64,000 bases of DNA from Pseudocolwellia sp. AS88 (GTDB lineage: Bacteria; Pseudomonadota; Gammaproteobacteria; Enterobacterales; Alteromonadaceae), in assembly GCF_030551755.1 (NCBI RefSeq), contig NZ_JAUPEC010000001.1, positions 1 through 64,000 of the forward strand, given 5' to 3'. The notes under the pieces are model-generated. The model was not told where the DNA came from, did no database searches, and saw only the letters and a list, made by a program, of their open reading frames with translations. Each line of letters begins with the position of its first letter. The first letter of the stretch is position 1. The position numbers and the translations under genes are program-made. Of this stretch, positions 27,276 to 37,988 are shown in pieces.

Positions 27276-27833
27276 GTGATTAATGAAATAAAAGAAGATG
27301 CTCAAGATCGTATGGGTAAAAGTATTGAAGCATTAAAAGGTAGTTTAGCTAAAATAAGAACTGGCCGTGCTCATGCATCATTACTCGATAATATTTCTGT
27401 AGATTATTACGGAATGGAAACACCTTTAAATCAAGTAGGTAATATTTCTGTTCCAGATGCAAGAAACCTAGCTATTACTGTTTTTGACAAAGGAATGATT
27501 TCTGCTGTTGAAAAGGCTATTTTAAAGTCTGATTTAGGTTTAAATCCACAGTCTAACGGTACGTTAATTCGTATACCACTTCCTCCTTTAACTGAAGAGC
27601 GTCGTAAAGATCTTGTTAAAGTTGTTCGTGGTGAAGCTGAAGGCGGTAAAATTGCTATCCGTAATATTCGTCGTGATGCTAATTCCGATTATAAGAGTTT
27701 ATTAAAAGATAAAGAAATTAGTGAAGATGAACATCATCAAGCAGAAGATGAGATTCAAAAGATAACTGATACATATATTAAGCAGGTTGATGATATATTA
27801 GCCGCTAAAGAAGCTGAATTAATGGAAATTTAG
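27276..27833 (+). CDS. frr: Ribosome recycling factor
   Basis: A 185-residue RRF starting at GTG with AAGGAA seven bases before: [41 protein letters not shown] and [20 protein letters not shown] are family motifs. The start is non-ATG. Confidence 0.97.
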   Translation: MINEIKEDAQDRMGKSIEALKGSLAKIRTGRAHASLLDNISVDYYGMETPLNQVGNISVPDARNLAITVFDKGMISAVEKAILKSDLGLNPQSNGTLIRIPLPPLTEERRKDLVKVVRGEAEGGKIAIRNIRRDANSDYKSLLKDKEISEDEHHQAEDEIQKITDTYIKQVDDILAAKEAELMEI

Positions 27834-27857
27834 TTTTTTAATTGCTTATTACTAAAC

Positions 27858-27899
27858 GCCGTAGATAATACTTGTAAAGTAAGTTTCTGCGGCTTTTTT
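27858..27899 (+). terminator. Terminator after frr
   Basis: GCCGTAGA and TCTGCGGC enclose an inner TACTT/AGTA pair and are followed by six T. It separates pyrH-frr from the uppS operon. Past it, to the uppS start at 28120, I see nothing specific. Confidence 0.8.
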
Positions 27900-28119
27900 G
27901 TTTCGTGGATAGGTTGTATTTACACCAGACTAACCAATAAATATTTAGGTCGCTTCAATAAGGTAAGCAGAAGTGATTAAGAAAAACATTCCATATTTTT
28001 AACAAGCTAGATTGTTATGAAAGGTTGTTTTTCAAATGCATATTTTTCAATTAACTTAATCAATTGGTAAATAATGCCTGAAATCGTTAGTCGGTTATTC
28101 ATAAGGTTATAAAGAATAA

Positions 28120-28860
28120 ATGTCAGAAGAAAATCGGAAAATTCCGCAGCACGTAGCCATAATTATGGATGGTAATGGACGTTGGGCACAATCTCGTTCT
28201 AAAGCGAGAGTTGCTGGTCATAAAGCAGGTGTGGAAACTGTTCGTTCTTCTGTTACTACAGCAAGAAAATTAGGTGTTAAAGCATTAACCCTTTTTGCCT
28301 TTAGTAGTGAAAACTGGTTACGCCCAGAGTCTGAAGTTAGTGTATTGATGGAATTATTTATGTTTGTGTTAACTCGTGAAGTTAAACGTTTACATAAAAA
28401 TGGAATACGTTTTCAGATCATTGGTGATGTTGGTCGTTTTTCAGAAAAGCTACAAAAAAAGATCAAAGAATCGGAAACACTTACTGAAAACAATACCGAA
28501 ATGGTTTTATCTGTTGCTGCCAATTATGGTGGACGTTGGGATATTACCCAAGCAACAAAGCAGGTTGCTGAAAAAGTTAACAATAATGAATTATCAATAG
28601 ATGATATTTCTGAGCAAGTAATGAATGAACATATTTCTTTAAATGGGTTACCCGATTTAGATTTGTTAATTCGTACGGGTGGTGACTATAGAATTAGTAA
28701 TTTTTTATTATGGCAAGCAGCCTATGCTGAATTCTATTTTACCGATACTCTATGGCCTGATTTTAATGAAGACGCTTTTAAAGACGCAATTTTTTCTTTT
28801 GATAAGAGAGAAAGGCGATTTGGATTAACGGGCGATCAAATTAAAAATAATCCAGAGTAG
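28120..28860 (+). CDS. uppS: Undecaprenyl pyrophosphate synthase
   Basis: A 246-residue cis-prenyltransferase making the C55 carrier lipid. [13 protein letters not shown] has the catalytic Asp, [13 protein letters not shown] and [19 protein letters not shown] are family motifs. It is cytoplasmic and membrane-associated. It starts the envelope block and is followed by cdsA after 151 bases. Confidence 0.97.
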   Translation: MSEENRKIPQHVAIIMDGNGRWAQSRSKARVAGHKAGVETVRSSVTTARKLGVKALTLFAFSSENWLRPESEVSVLMELFMFVLTREVKRLHKNGIRFQIIGDVGRFSEKLQKKIKESETLTENNTEMVLSVAANYGGRWDITQATKQVAEKVNNNELSIDDISEQVMNEHISLNGLPDLDLLIRTGGDYRISNFLLWQAAYAEFYFTDTLWPDFNEDAFKDAIFSFDKRERRFGLTGDQIKNNPE

Positions 28861-29011
28861 GTAAATATTCGAAGACATCTATATTACTGATAAAAGAATA
28901 TTTTTATTTTTATTTGTGTAATAAAGTGTTCATCTAAATATTTTGTTTTCACAATCAATAAAATTAAAAGCAAATAATAATAAAAACAACTTTAACGTAA
29001 AAGGGTGAAAT

Positions 29012-29878
29012 TTGTTAAAACATAGAATTATAACAGCGTTAGTATTGGCTCCCGCGACGATAGCAAGTATTTTTTATTTACCATTACCTTATTTCTCAGC
29101 ATTAATGCTTGCGGTAATGGGAATAGGCGCATGGGAATGGGGTCCATTAATGGGCTTTGCGAACAAAAGAAGACGTATAGCTTTTGTTCTTGGCACAAGT
29201 ACTTTGATTGCTGCACTTTGGTATTATTTTCCTTTATTAGAGTTATGGTTAACGTCTTCTGACCTTCAAAAACCTATCATTTATATATTGTGGTTGGCGG
29301 TTGCTTGGTGGCTGTTGTCAGCTACCTTAACTTTTCTTTATCCTCGCTGTAGTAAATTCTGGTCAAGTCATCGCTCCATCAGAGGTGTATTTGGTTGGTT
29401 AACACTTGTTCCTACATGGTTAGCTTTCATAGTAATGCGTAGTAGTGAATATGAAATAGATACTTATCACGGTGCTCAGCTCATTATGTTTTTGTTTTTA
29501 ATGGTGTGGAGTGCTGATATTGGTGCTTATTTTGTGGGGAAATCATTTGGTAAAAATAAATTAATGCCTAATGTTAGTCCAGGTAAAACAATGGAAGGTT
29601 TTGTTGGCGGAGTTGTTGTTGCTTGTATATTAGTAACCGTAGCAGGTTTAACAATGAACTGGCAACTCGAGCAGTTCTATCTTGTTATTCCTATTACTAT
29701 TTTAATTACGACAGTGTCTGTTTTAGGTGACTTAAATGAAAGTATGTTTAAACGCCAAGCAGGGATCAAAGATAGCGGCTCTATTTTACCAGGTCATGGT
29801 GGAATATTAGATAGGATTGATAGCTTAACCGCTACAGCTCCTATATATGCCTTATGTTATGCGTTAATAGGCTGGTAG
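29012..29878 (+). CDS. cdsA: Phosphatidate cytidylyltransferase
   Basis: A 288-residue polytopic inner-membrane enzyme making CDP-diacylglycerol. The signature LGDLNESMFKRQAGIKDSG and PGHGGILDRIDSL are at the C-terminus, with about eight spans before. It starts at TTG with AAGGGTGA upstream. ispC starts three bases after the stop. Confidence 0.95.
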   Translation: MLKHRIITALVLAPATIASIFYLPLPYFSALMLAVMGIGAWEWGPLMGFANKRRRIAFVLGTSTLIAALWYYFPLLELWLTSSDLQKPIIYILWLAVAWWLLSATLTFLYPRCSKFWSSHRSIRGVFGWLTLVPTWLAFIVMRSSEYEIDTYHGAQLIMFLFLMVWSADIGAYFVGKSFGKNKLMPNVSPGKTMEGFVGGVVVACILVTVAGLTMNWQLEQFYLVIPITILITTVSVLGDLNESMFKRQAGIKDSGSILPGHGGILDRIDSLTATAPIYALCYALIGW

Positions 29879-29881
29879 TTT

Positions 29882-31138
29882 GTGTCAGAAATTAAAAATG
29901 TTGTACGTCGCTTATGTATTTTAGGAGCGACTGGATCGATTGGTTTGAGTACTTTAGATGTTGTTCGTAGGCATCCAGAAAGATTCGATGTTGTTAGTTT
30001 ATCTGCTCATTCAAGTGTAGATACGTTACTAGCTCAATGTATTGAATTTTTACCTGAAACGGTTGTAATGGTTTCTAAACCTCATGCTAAAGAATTGAAA
30101 CAACTATTGCTTGATAAAGACCTGGGTCATATTAATGTATTATCAGGCGCTGAAGCATTAGAAGTTATTTCACAAGACAAAAGTATTGATACCGTGATGG
30201 CTGCTATTGTTGGTGCATCTGGCTTAATGCCAACTTTAGCAGCAGTAAATGCAGGTAAACGTGTTTTACTTGCTAATAAAGAGGCTCTAGTTACCTCTGG
30301 TGCTATTTTTATTGAAGCCGTTAAAGCTAGTGGCGCACAACTTATTCCTATTGATAGTGAACATAATGCTATTTTTCAATGTTTACCTATCGAAGCTCAA
30401 AATACTCCTGGTTACTGTAATTTATCTGAAAATGGCATTAGCAAAATATTGTTAACAGGTTCAGGCGGTCCCTTTAGAACGTTTAGTGTTGAAGACTTAG
30501 AGAGTGTTACTGTTGAGCAAGCTTGCGCCCACCCTAATTGGGATATGGGACAAAAAATATCAGTAGATTCAGCCACTATGATGAACAAAGGCTTAGAGTT
30601 TATTGAAGCTAAATGGTTATTTAATGTTGAACCTGAAGATATTCAGGTAGTTTTACATCCTCAAAGTACCATTCATTCAATGGTTCAATATAAAGACGGC
30701 TCTGTTATTGCGCAAATGGGTAATCCTGATATGCGTACACCTATAGCCCATGCATTATCTTTTCCTGAACGTATTGATTCTGGCGTTGAACCGTTGGACT
30801 TTTTCAATACACCATCGTTTGAGTTTCAAGCCGTTGACTATGTTAAATACCCAAACCTTAAATTAGCTATTGAAGCCTGTAAAAATGGGCAAGGTGCATG
30901 TACAGCACTGAATGCAGCGAATGAAATAGCGGTAGATGCTTTTTTGAACAAAAAAATAAAGTTTACTGATATATACAAAATAAATGAAACTTCTGTGAAT
31001 AAATTTGTCTCAGAAGATGTAACTTCAATTGATGATGTGATGAATTTAGATAATCGTGTGCGAGAGTTTACTAGAAATTTATTAACTCAGTATGATACGC
31101 AAGACATTAGCGACAACATGAATAGAGATAACCATTAA
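29882..31138 (+). CDS. ispC: 1-deoxy-D-xylulose-5-phosphate reductoisomerase
   Basis: A 418-residue second enzyme of the MEP isoprenoid pathway, NADPH and Mn/Mg dependent. ILGATGSIGLSTLDVV (NADPH), PIDSEHNAIFQCL (metal), SGGPFRT and NWDMGQKISVDSATMMNKGLE are the motifs. It starts at GTG, coupled to cdsA. The C-terminus is slightly long (DTQDISDNMNRDNH). Confidence 0.97.
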   Translation: MSEIKNVVRRLCILGATGSIGLSTLDVVRRHPERFDVVSLSAHSSVDTLLAQCIEFLPETVVMVSKPHAKELKQLLLDKDLGHINVLSGAEALEVISQDKSIDTVMAAIVGASGLMPTLAAVNAGKRVLLANKEALVTSGAIFIEAVKASGAQLIPIDSEHNAIFQCLPIEAQNTPGYCNLSENGISKILLTGSGGPFRTFSVEDLESVTVEQACAHPNWDMGQKISVDSATMMNKGLEFIEAKWLFNVEPEDIQVVLHPQSTIHSMVQYKDGSVIAQMGNPDMRTPIAHALSFPERIDSGVEPLDFFNTPSFEFQAVDYVKYPNLKLAIEACKNGQGACTALNAANEIAVDAFLNKKIKFTDIYKINETSVNKFVSEDVTSIDDVMNLDNRVREFTRNLLTQYDTQDISDNMNRDNH

Positions 31139-31139
31139 T

Positions 31140-32495
31140 ATGTTTGATTTTTTATGGAACTTAGCTTCATTTGTTATCGCATTAGGTATATTAATTACTG
31201 TCCATGAATACGGTCATTTTTGGGTAGCAAGAAAAAATGGCGTAAAAGTTCAAAAGTTCTCAATAGGTTTTGGTAAAACTTTATGGAGCAAGATAGGTAA
31301 AGACGGCACAGAATATGTTATCGCTTTAATTCCTCTTGGCGGTTTTGTAAAAATGTTAGATGACCGCGTTGATGATGTTTTACCTGAAGATGCAGATAAA
31401 ACCTTTAACGGTAAAAATGTGTATCAACGTATAGCGATAATAGCGGCAGGACCATTTGCTAATTTTGCCTTCGCCATAGTCGCTTTTTATCTTATGTTTT
31501 TGATTGGTGTTCCTAGTATTAAACCAATCATTGGTAGTGTAGAGCCTTCTTCAATTTCAGCAAAAGCGAGTTTGCCTGCTAACAGTCAAATTGTAGAGAT
31601 AGCAGGAAATACAATTACAGACTGGCAAGATGTAAATCTTGCTCTGGTTGGCGAAATAGGTAGTCAATCCATAGAATTTAAAACCAGACAAGAAGACAGT
31701 GTTAATTTAACTACAAGCATTTTAGACACAAATGGTTGGGAGTTTTCACCTGATAAAGAGTCAGCAATTACTAGTTTAGGTATCCAACCTTTTAGATCTA
31801 AAGTATATAATGAAGTGGTTATTGTTCACCCTGATAGCCCTGCAGAAAAATCAGGAATACAAGTTGGTGATGTTCTTTTAGAGCTAAATGGTATTTCACT
31901 TAACGGTGACTGGGCTGTTTTTTCAAATAAAATTAAAGAATTAGCAGGACAATCAGTAGAAATTAAAGTACAAAGAGATGGCTTTACAGAGTTATTGACT
32001 GCTGTACCAGATACAAGAAAAAGTAATGGTAAAGATATTGGATATTTTGGCGTAACACCAAAATCTGATCCTTACCCAGAGAAGTACCGAATTAATACAT
32101 CTTATGGTCCTATCGAAGCTATAGGTCAAAGTGTAGAACGAACATGGAACTTAGTGGTTTTAAGTTTTGATATGATAGGGAAGTTAATAACAGGCGATGT
32201 TTCTGTTAAAAACTTAAGTGGGCCAATATCTATCGCCCAAGGTGCTGGAAACAGCGCTAATATAGGTTTGGTTTATTTCCTAGGGTTTCTAGCTTTAATT
32301 AGTATTAACTTAGGAATAATTAATTTATTACCACTACCTGTACTTGATGGTGGGCATTTACTCTATTACATTATAGAGCTTTTCACTGGGAAACCCGTAC
32401 CTGAAAAAGTACAAGAGGTTGGGTTTAAATTTGGTACTATGGCACTTCTGTGTTTAATGAGTATCGCTCTGTTTAATGATTTGTCTCGACTTTAG
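31140..32495 (+). CDS. rseP: Intramembrane site-2 protease
   Basis: A 451-residue zinc metalloprotease that cleaves RseA in the sigma-E pathway and removes signal-peptide remnants. HEYGH is in span 1 (VHEYGHFWVARKNGVK), two PDZ domains are in the periplasm, and LPLPVLDGGH (LDG) is near the C-terminus. ATG follows the ispC stop by one base. Confidence 0.97.
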   Translation: MFDFLWNLASFVIALGILITVHEYGHFWVARKNGVKVQKFSIGFGKTLWSKIGKDGTEYVIALIPLGGFVKMLDDRVDDVLPEDADKTFNGKNVYQRIAIIAAGPFANFAFAIVAFYLMFLIGVPSIKPIIGSVEPSSISAKASLPANSQIVEIAGNTITDWQDVNLALVGEIGSQSIEFKTRQEDSVNLTTSILDTNGWEFSPDKESAITSLGIQPFRSKVYNEVVIVHPDSPAEKSGIQVGDVLLELNGISLNGDWAVFSNKIKELAGQSVEIKVQRDGFTELLTAVPDTRKSNGKDIGYFGVTPKSDPYPEKYRINTSYGPIEAIGQSVERTWNLVVLSFDMIGKLITGDVSVKNLSGPISIAQGAGNSANIGLVYFLGFLALISINLGIINLLPLPVLDGGHLLYYIIELFTGKPVPEKVQEVGFKFGTMALLCLMSIALFNDLSRL

Positions 32496-32548
32496 TAAAA
32501 TTTCGACACTGACTATTTAATAAAAGAAGTAAATAAAGTTTATATTTT

Positions 32549-35008
32549 ATGATGATAAAAAAAATTGCACTAGCTACCATGCTAACTGGTTCTGTCACTC
32601 CAGCTTTAGCTACAGAAGCGTTTAAAGTCGAAGATATTCAAGTTAAAGGGTTGCAACGTGTTGCTGTTGGTGCCGCTTTAACTCATATCCCATTTAATAT
32701 TGGTGACACACTAAATGACTATAGAATTTCTCAATCGATAAAATCTTTATATAAATCAGGTCATTTCAATGATATTGCTGTTTACCGTGATGGTAATGCA
32801 CTTATCTTCAGAGTCAGAGAAAGAGAAACTATCAGTGAAGTAACTTTTGATGGCAACAAAGACTTAAAAGATGAGCAACTTATACAAAGCTTAGACGATA
32901 GTAATATCAGAGTCGGTGAAACTTTAGATAAAACTATTCTTTCTAGTATTGAATTAGGCTTAGAAGACTTTTATCACAGCGTAGGTAAGTACAACGCTGA
33001 CGTTAATGCAGATATTACTCATTTACCGCGTAATAGAGTAAAAATTAACTTCGATTTTAAAGAAGGCGATGCTGCAGCAATTGAACAAATTAATATTGTT
33101 GGTAATGAAATATTTACTGATGAAGAGTTATTAAATAACATCGAGCTGACATTTGATTCACCTTGGTGGAATTTTATGGCTCAAGATCGCTACCAAAAGC
33201 AAACTTTGCAAGGCGATATTGAAAGTATTGAAAGTTTCTACTTAGATCGTGGTTACTTACAATACAAAGTAGACTCAACTCAAGTGTCAATGACACCAGA
33301 TAAAAAAGCTGTTTACATTACCCTAAATGTAACAGAAGGCGAAACTTACACTATTAGTGAAGTAGAGTTTATTGGTGAATTCAAAGAATTTGAAAAAACA
33401 ATCAAAGCGATAACACCTTTAAGAGCTGATAAATTATATAACGGTGCATTAGTCACTTATAACGAAGAAATGATCAGTAAATTTCTTGCTCGTTTTGGTT
33501 ATGCTTATCCTAAAGTGACAACAATTCCTGAAATCAACGAAGAAGATAAAACGGTTAAATTAGTTGTATCTGTTGACGTAGGTAAAAGAGTTTATGTTAA
33601 TCGTATTAACTTTAATGGTAATGATGTAACAGCTGACCGTGTTTTACGTAGAGAGATGCGTCAAATGGAAGGTTCGTGGTTATCTAATAATAACGTAGAA
33701 TCTTCTAAAGCTTGGTTACAGCGTCTTCCTTATATGGAAAATGTAGAATTTGAAACCACCAAACTTCCAGGTGAAGATGATCTAGTTGATGTCGATTTTA
33801 CTGTAAAAGAGCAACCTTCAGGATCTTTTACTGCTGGTATAGGTTATGGTGATACAACTAAACTTAGTTTAAATGCAGGTATCCAGCAAAATAACTTTTT
33901 AGGTACAGGTAATACACTAGGTTTAAGTCTTAATACGGTAAGTTACTCTAAGAGTGCAAGTATTTCATTTACAGACCCATACTTTACTACTGATGGTGTA
34001 TCTCTCGGTGGTAGTATTTTCTATACTGAATTTGATGCTGGTGCTGCTAACCTTGAACAATACAACAGTAAGAAATTTGGTGTTGGTGTAAACCTTGGTT
34101 TCCCAATTAATGAATATATACGTTTAAATTTTGGTTTAAATTATAAAAACGAAACCATCTCTCGTTTACAGTCTTACGAGCAAATCGATGTGTTTTATGA
34201 TTTATATGCTGATTCAAATGATCCTAGTGCAAAGCTAAAATTTGAGACATTCGATTTATCTGCAGCGATATCTCGAAATACACTTAACCGTGGTACGTTC
34301 CCGTCAGCAGGTTCAAACCAAACATTAACGTTTAAAGTTACAACACCAAATTCAGATTTAAAATACTTTAAATTGAATTTAGATACAAAGTGGTATTTCC
34401 CAATATCTCAAGATCAGCGTTGGACATTCTTAACACGATTTGAAGCGGGTTATGGTAATGGTTACGGAACAATTAATGGCAACGACCAAATTTTCCCATT
34501 CCAAGAAAACTTTAGAGCGGGTGGTGCAGATACATTAAGAGGTTTTGAAACTAATACGGTTGGTCCTCGAGCCATATATCGTAATTCAACAACTATTTCA
34601 TCACCATTTGGTACTGCATGTTGTTTAAGCTCTGATAGCGATACTATTCAAATATCAAGCCGTTCAGTAGGTGGTAATGCCATCGTATTGGCAGGTGTTG
34701 AGTTAATTGTACCAACACCATTCTTAGATGAAGGTATGTCTAACAGTGTCCGTACAAGTTTCTTTGCAGATGCTGGTAATGTTTGGGATACTGAATTTGA
34801 TTTAAATAGATTTGATGATTTGTCTGAAACGCAAAGAAGTTTCATTGATGATTTTGCTGACCCTACTAATTATAAAGCTTCAGCAGGTTTATCAATACAA
34901 TGGTTATCTCCTATGGGTCCAATGATTTTCAGTTTTGCGAAAACATTGAAATCTACAGATGATGACGATACTAAATTCTTTACGTTTAATATCGGACAAA
35001 CCTTTTAA
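32549..35008 (+). CDS. bamA: Outer-membrane protein assembly factor BamA
   Basis: 819 residues. The signal peptide is cleaved near residue 21 (TPALATEA). Five POTRA domains occupy ~22-420, and a 16-strand barrel contains FRAGGADTLRGFETNTVGPR (the VRGF/L6 motif is here LRGF) and ends KFFTFNIGQTF with the C-terminal Phe. It inserts OMPs; BamE is at 13235 and the chaperone Skp follows directly. Confidence 0.97.
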   Translation: MMIKKIALATMLTGSVTPALATEAFKVEDIQVKGLQRVAVGAALTHIPFNIGDTLNDYRISQSIKSLYKSGHFNDIAVYRDGNALIFRVRERETISEVTFDGNKDLKDEQLIQSLDDSNIRVGETLDKTILSSIELGLEDFYHSVGKYNADVNADITHLPRNRVKINFDFKEGDAAAIEQINIVGNEIFTDEELLNNIELTFDSPWWNFMAQDRYQKQTLQGDIESIESFYLDRGYLQYKVDSTQVSMTPDKKAVYITLNVTEGETYTISEVEFIGEFKEFEKTIKAITPLRADKLYNGALVTYNEEMISKFLARFGYAYPKVTTIPEINEEDKTVKLVVSVDVGKRVYVNRINFNGNDVTADRVLRREMRQMEGSWLSNNNVESSKAWLQRLPYMENVEFETTKLPGEDDLVDVDFTVKEQPSGSFTAGIGYGDTTKLSLNAGIQQNNFLGTGNTLGLSLNTVSYSKSASISFTDPYFTTDGVSLGGSIFYTEFDAGAANLEQYNSKKFGVGVNLGFPINEYIRLNFGLNYKNETISRLQSYEQIDVFYDLYADSNDPSAKLKFETFDLSAAISRNTLNRGTFPSAGSNQTLTFKVTTPNSDLKYFKLNLDTKWYFPISQDQRWTFLTRFEAGYGNGYGTINGNDQIFPFQENFRAGGADTLRGFETNTVGPRAIYRNSTTISSPFGTACCLSSDSDTIQISSRSVGGNAIVLAGVELIVPTPFLDEGMSNSVRTSFFADAGNVWDTEFDLNRFDDLSETQRSFIDDFADPTNYKASAGLSIQWLSPMGPMIFSFAKTLKSTDDDDTKFFTFNIGQTF

Positions 35009-35081
35009 AATAACAATTGATCCCTATATAGTTATAATGGTCAGCAATTAAAATAAATAATGAAATATCCAGGAGAAGAAG

Positions 35082-35600
35082 TTGAATAAATTTATAAAAT
35101 CTTTAGTAATGACAACAGCAGCATCAGGAATGTTATTAGCTGGATCTGCGATGGCTGCCGATCAAAAGATTGGTGTAGTTAATTTCCAAGAAATTATGAG
35201 TAAAATTCCTCAAACAGCTGTAGTAATGCAAACACTAGAAGCTGAATTTAAAGATGAAAAAGCAGAGCTTGCTCAGTTAGAAAAAGACATTAAGTATTTT
35301 CAAGAAAAGAAACAACGTGATGGTGCTTTACTAACACAAAAAGAGAAAGATAAGCTTGATCAAGATATTGGAACTAAGTACCAAGAATATCAAACTAAAG
35401 CGGCTGCTTTCCAACAAGCAACTGGCGCTCGTCAAAATGAAGAAACAACTAAAATTATCGCATTAGTTCGTCAAGCAATCGATGGTATTGCTAAGTCTGA
35501 TAAATACGACTTAATTTTAGAGCAAAAAGCTGTTGTTTTCTCTAAACCTAAAGCAAGTATTACTGATAAAGTTGTAGAACAAATTAGTAAACTTAACTAG
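35082..35600 (+). CDS. skp: Periplasmic chaperone Skp/OmpH
   Basis: 172 residues starting at TTG with AGGAGAAG directly upstream. The signal peptide is MNKFIKSLVMTTAASGMLLA..AMA. The mature part is a long coiled coil (EAEFKDEKAELAQLEKDIKYF) ending in the trimerisation region. It carries unfolded OMPs to BamA. lpxD begins at its stop. Confidence 0.95.
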   Translation: MNKFIKSLVMTTAASGMLLAGSAMAADQKIGVVNFQEIMSKIPQTAVVMQTLEAEFKDEKAELAQLEKDIKYFQEKKQRDGALLTQKEKDKLDQDIGTKYQEYQTKAAAFQQATGARQNEETTKIIALVRQAIDGIAKSDKYDLILEQKAVVFSKPKASITDKVVEQISKLN

Positions 35601-35602
35601 TG

Positions 35603-36637
35603 ATGAGCAAAAAATCTTTTACACTGGCTGAAATTGCAAAAGAAATAGGCGCAACTGTTAACGGCGATGAAAATTGTGAAGTTAACAGTTTAGCTACTTT
35701 ATTAAATGCTCAGCCTGGACAGATAGCTTTTTTAGCTAATAAAAAATATCGTCAACAACTCAATGATACTAAAGCAAGTGCCGTTATTATTACTGCAGAT
35801 TGTTTAGAAGATGCACCAACAAACGCATTAGTCATGGATAATCCTTATCTAGGCTATGCGCTTGCTGCACAACTCCTTGATACAACACCAAAACCCGCCA
35901 ATGGTATACACCCTTCAGCTGTTGTCGATTCGTCAGCAACAATAGGTAATAACGTTTCTATAGGTGCTAACGCAGTTATAGAATCAGGCGTTACACTTTC
36001 AGATAATGTATCTATTGGTGCAGGTTGTTTTATTGGCAAAAATGCAACTATTGGTAACAATAGTGCAATGTGGGCTAATGTTAGTATTTATCATGAAGTT
36101 AAGATTGGTAATAATTGCTTGATACAATCAAATACTGTTATCGGTTCTGATGGTTTTGGTTATGCGCCTGTTAAAGGTAAGTGGCTTAAAATACCTCAAT
36201 TAGGCTCTGTTATTATTGGTGACAATGTTGAAATAGGTGCAAGTACGACTATTGACCGTGGTGCACTAGACGATACGATTATTGAAGACAATGTAATTTT
36301 AGATAACCAAATACAAATTGCACATAATGTAACTATGGGGGCTGGTACCGCTATGGCAGCATGTAGTGTTATTGCAGGCAGTACCACGATAGGAAAGAAC
36401 TGTACTATCGCTGGCTTGGTTGGTGTTAACGGACATATTAATATTACTGATAATTGTATGTTTACTGGTATGTCTATGGTAACAAAATCAATGACCGAAC
36501 CAGGAGTGTATTCTTCAGGTATGCCAGCGCTTCCTAATAAAGAGTGGCATAAAATGAATGCTCGTGTTCGTAAATTAGATAGTGTAATAAAACGCCTTAG
36601 TACTTTAGAGTCTGAAATATTAGAAAAAAAGAAGTAA
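35603..36637 (+). CDS. lpxD: UDP-3-O-(3-hydroxyacyl)glucosamine N-acyltransferase
   Basis: A 344-residue third step of lipid A synthesis. The start is ATG at 35603 (a GTG overlaps the skp stop at 35600). The N-terminal uridine-binding domain is followed by a left-handed beta-helix. NQIQIAHNVTMGAGTAMAAC contains the catalytic His, and GASTTIDRGALDDTIIED is conserved. It is full length. Confidence 0.96.
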   Translation: MSKKSFTLAEIAKEIGATVNGDENCEVNSLATLLNAQPGQIAFLANKKYRQQLNDTKASAVIITADCLEDAPTNALVMDNPYLGYALAAQLLDTTPKPANGIHPSAVVDSSATIGNNVSIGANAVIESGVTLSDNVSIGAGCFIGKNATIGNNSAMWANVSIYHEVKIGNNCLIQSNTVIGSDGFGYAPVKGKWLKIPQLGSVIIGDNVEIGASTTIDRGALDDTIIEDNVILDNQIQIAHNVTMGAGTAMAACSVIAGSTTIGKNCTIAGLVGVNGHINITDNCMFTGMSMVTKSMTEPGVYSSGMPALPNKEWHKMNARVRKLDSVIKRLSTLESEILEKKK

Positions 36638-36696
36638 TTTAGATAGGTTATTTGGTAAAATACTTTTAATTAAATTACTTCATAAGGAATAATGAA

Positions 36697-37149
36697 TTGG
36701 AATCTCAAAAAAATGAGTTAAACGTTCATGAAATTCAAGAGTTAATCCCTCATCGTTACCCAATGTTACTTGTTGATCGTGTTCTTGATTTTGAACCAGG
36801 TAAAACCCTTCATGCAATAAAAAATGTTACATTTAATGAGCCTGTTTTTATGGGCCATTTCCCAGAACTTGCTATTTTTCCAGGTGTTTTAATACTTGAA
36901 GCCTTAGCACAAGCGACTGGTATACTTGGCTTTAAGTCTAGTGAAGGTCGTGAAGATGGTGAAATGTACTTATTTGCTTCTATAGATAATGCTCGTTTTA
37001 AACAACCTGTAGTTCCTGGCGATACTATGCATCTTCATGTCGAGTTCCTTAAAGAACGTCGCGGTATGTGGAAATTCCATGGTGAAGCAAAAGTGAACGG
37101 TAAAGTTGTTTGTTCTGCTGATCTTATGTGTGCAAGACGCAAGCTTTAA
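36697..37149 (+). CDS. fabZ: 3-hydroxyacyl-ACP dehydratase
   Basis: A 150-residue hot-dog enzyme. [21 protein letters not shown] holds the catalytic His and Glu. It starts at TTG (AAGGAA seven bases upstream); the ATG at 36692 is out of frame. It competes with LpxA/LpxC for hydroxyacyl-ACP, hence the placement between lpxD and lpxA. Confidence 0.96.
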   Translation: MESQKNELNVHEIQELIPHRYPMLLVDRVLDFEPGKTLHAIKNVTFNEPVFMGHFPELAIFPGVLILEALAQATGILGFKSSEGREDGEMYLFASIDNARFKQPVVPGDTMHLHVEFLKERRGMWKFHGEAKVNGKVVCSADLMCARRKL

Positions 37150-37178
37150 ACCGATTAAACAGTAAAAGTGGTGAAAAA

Positions 37179-37949
37179 ATGATTCACGAACAAGCTATTA
37201 TAGAACCAGGCGCAGTTATTGGTAAAAATGTAACTATTGGTCCTTGGACATATATTAGTAAAAATGTTGTTATTGGTGACGATTGTGTAATTAGCTCACA
37301 CGTTGTTATTAACGGCCCAACACGAATCGGTAAAGGAAATCGTATTTTTCAATTCGCCAGTATTGGTGAAGATTGTCAAGATCTGAAATATGCAGGGGAG
37401 CATACAGAACTCGTTATTGGTGATAATAATACTTTTAGAGAAAGTTGTACTATTCACCGTGGAACCATACAGGATAATAGCTTAACTAAAATAGGCAATA
37501 ACAACTTATTTATGGCTTACACTCATGTAGCTCATGATTGTGTTGTCGGAAATAATTGTATTCTTGCTAACAATGCTTCAATTGCAGGTCATGTATATGT
37601 AGGTGATCATGTTATTTTAGGTGGTATGTCAGGTGTACATCAATTTTGTCACATTGGTGCTCACAGTTTCGTGGCAGCTAATGCACTAGTATTAAAAGAT
37701 GTTCCTCCTTATGTAATGGCTTCAGGGCAACCAGCTAAACCATTTGGTTTAAATTCTGAAGGTCTTAAGCGTCGAGGTTTTGATAAAGATGTTATCTTAA
37801 CGATTAAACGCGCTTATAAAGCTGTTTACAGAAAAGGGTTATCTGCTGATGATGCTATTGAAGAAATTCAACAACTGTCTGATAGTATGCCCGAATTAAC
37901 TTTATTCTCTGATTTTATTCGAGATTCAAGCCGCGGTATTATTCGTTAA
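37179..37949 (+). CDS. lpxA: UDP-N-acetylglucosamine acyltransferase
   Basis: 256 residues from MIHEQAIIEPGAVIG, the family N-terminus; the frame upstream to 37128 overlaps fabZ and is not coding. Hexapeptide coils, HRGT and AHDCVVGNNCILANNA (catalytic His) are visible. It performs the first step of lipid A synthesis. It lies 29 bases after fabZ. Confidence 0.97.
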   Translation: MIHEQAIIEPGAVIGKNVTIGPWTYISKNVVIGDDCVISSHVVINGPTRIGKGNRIFQFASIGEDCQDLKYAGEHTELVIGDNNTFRESCTIHRGTIQDNSLTKIGNNNLFMAYTHVAHDCVVGNNCILANNASIAGHVYVGDHVILGGMSGVHQFCHIGAHSFVAANALVLKDVPPYVMASGQPAKPFGLNSEGLKRRGFDKDVILTIKRAYKAVYRKGLSADDAIEEIQQLSDSMPELTLFSDFIRDSSRGIIR

Positions 37950-37988
37950 ATACCGCACATTCTTTGCCTGTAGAGTATAAGAAATATT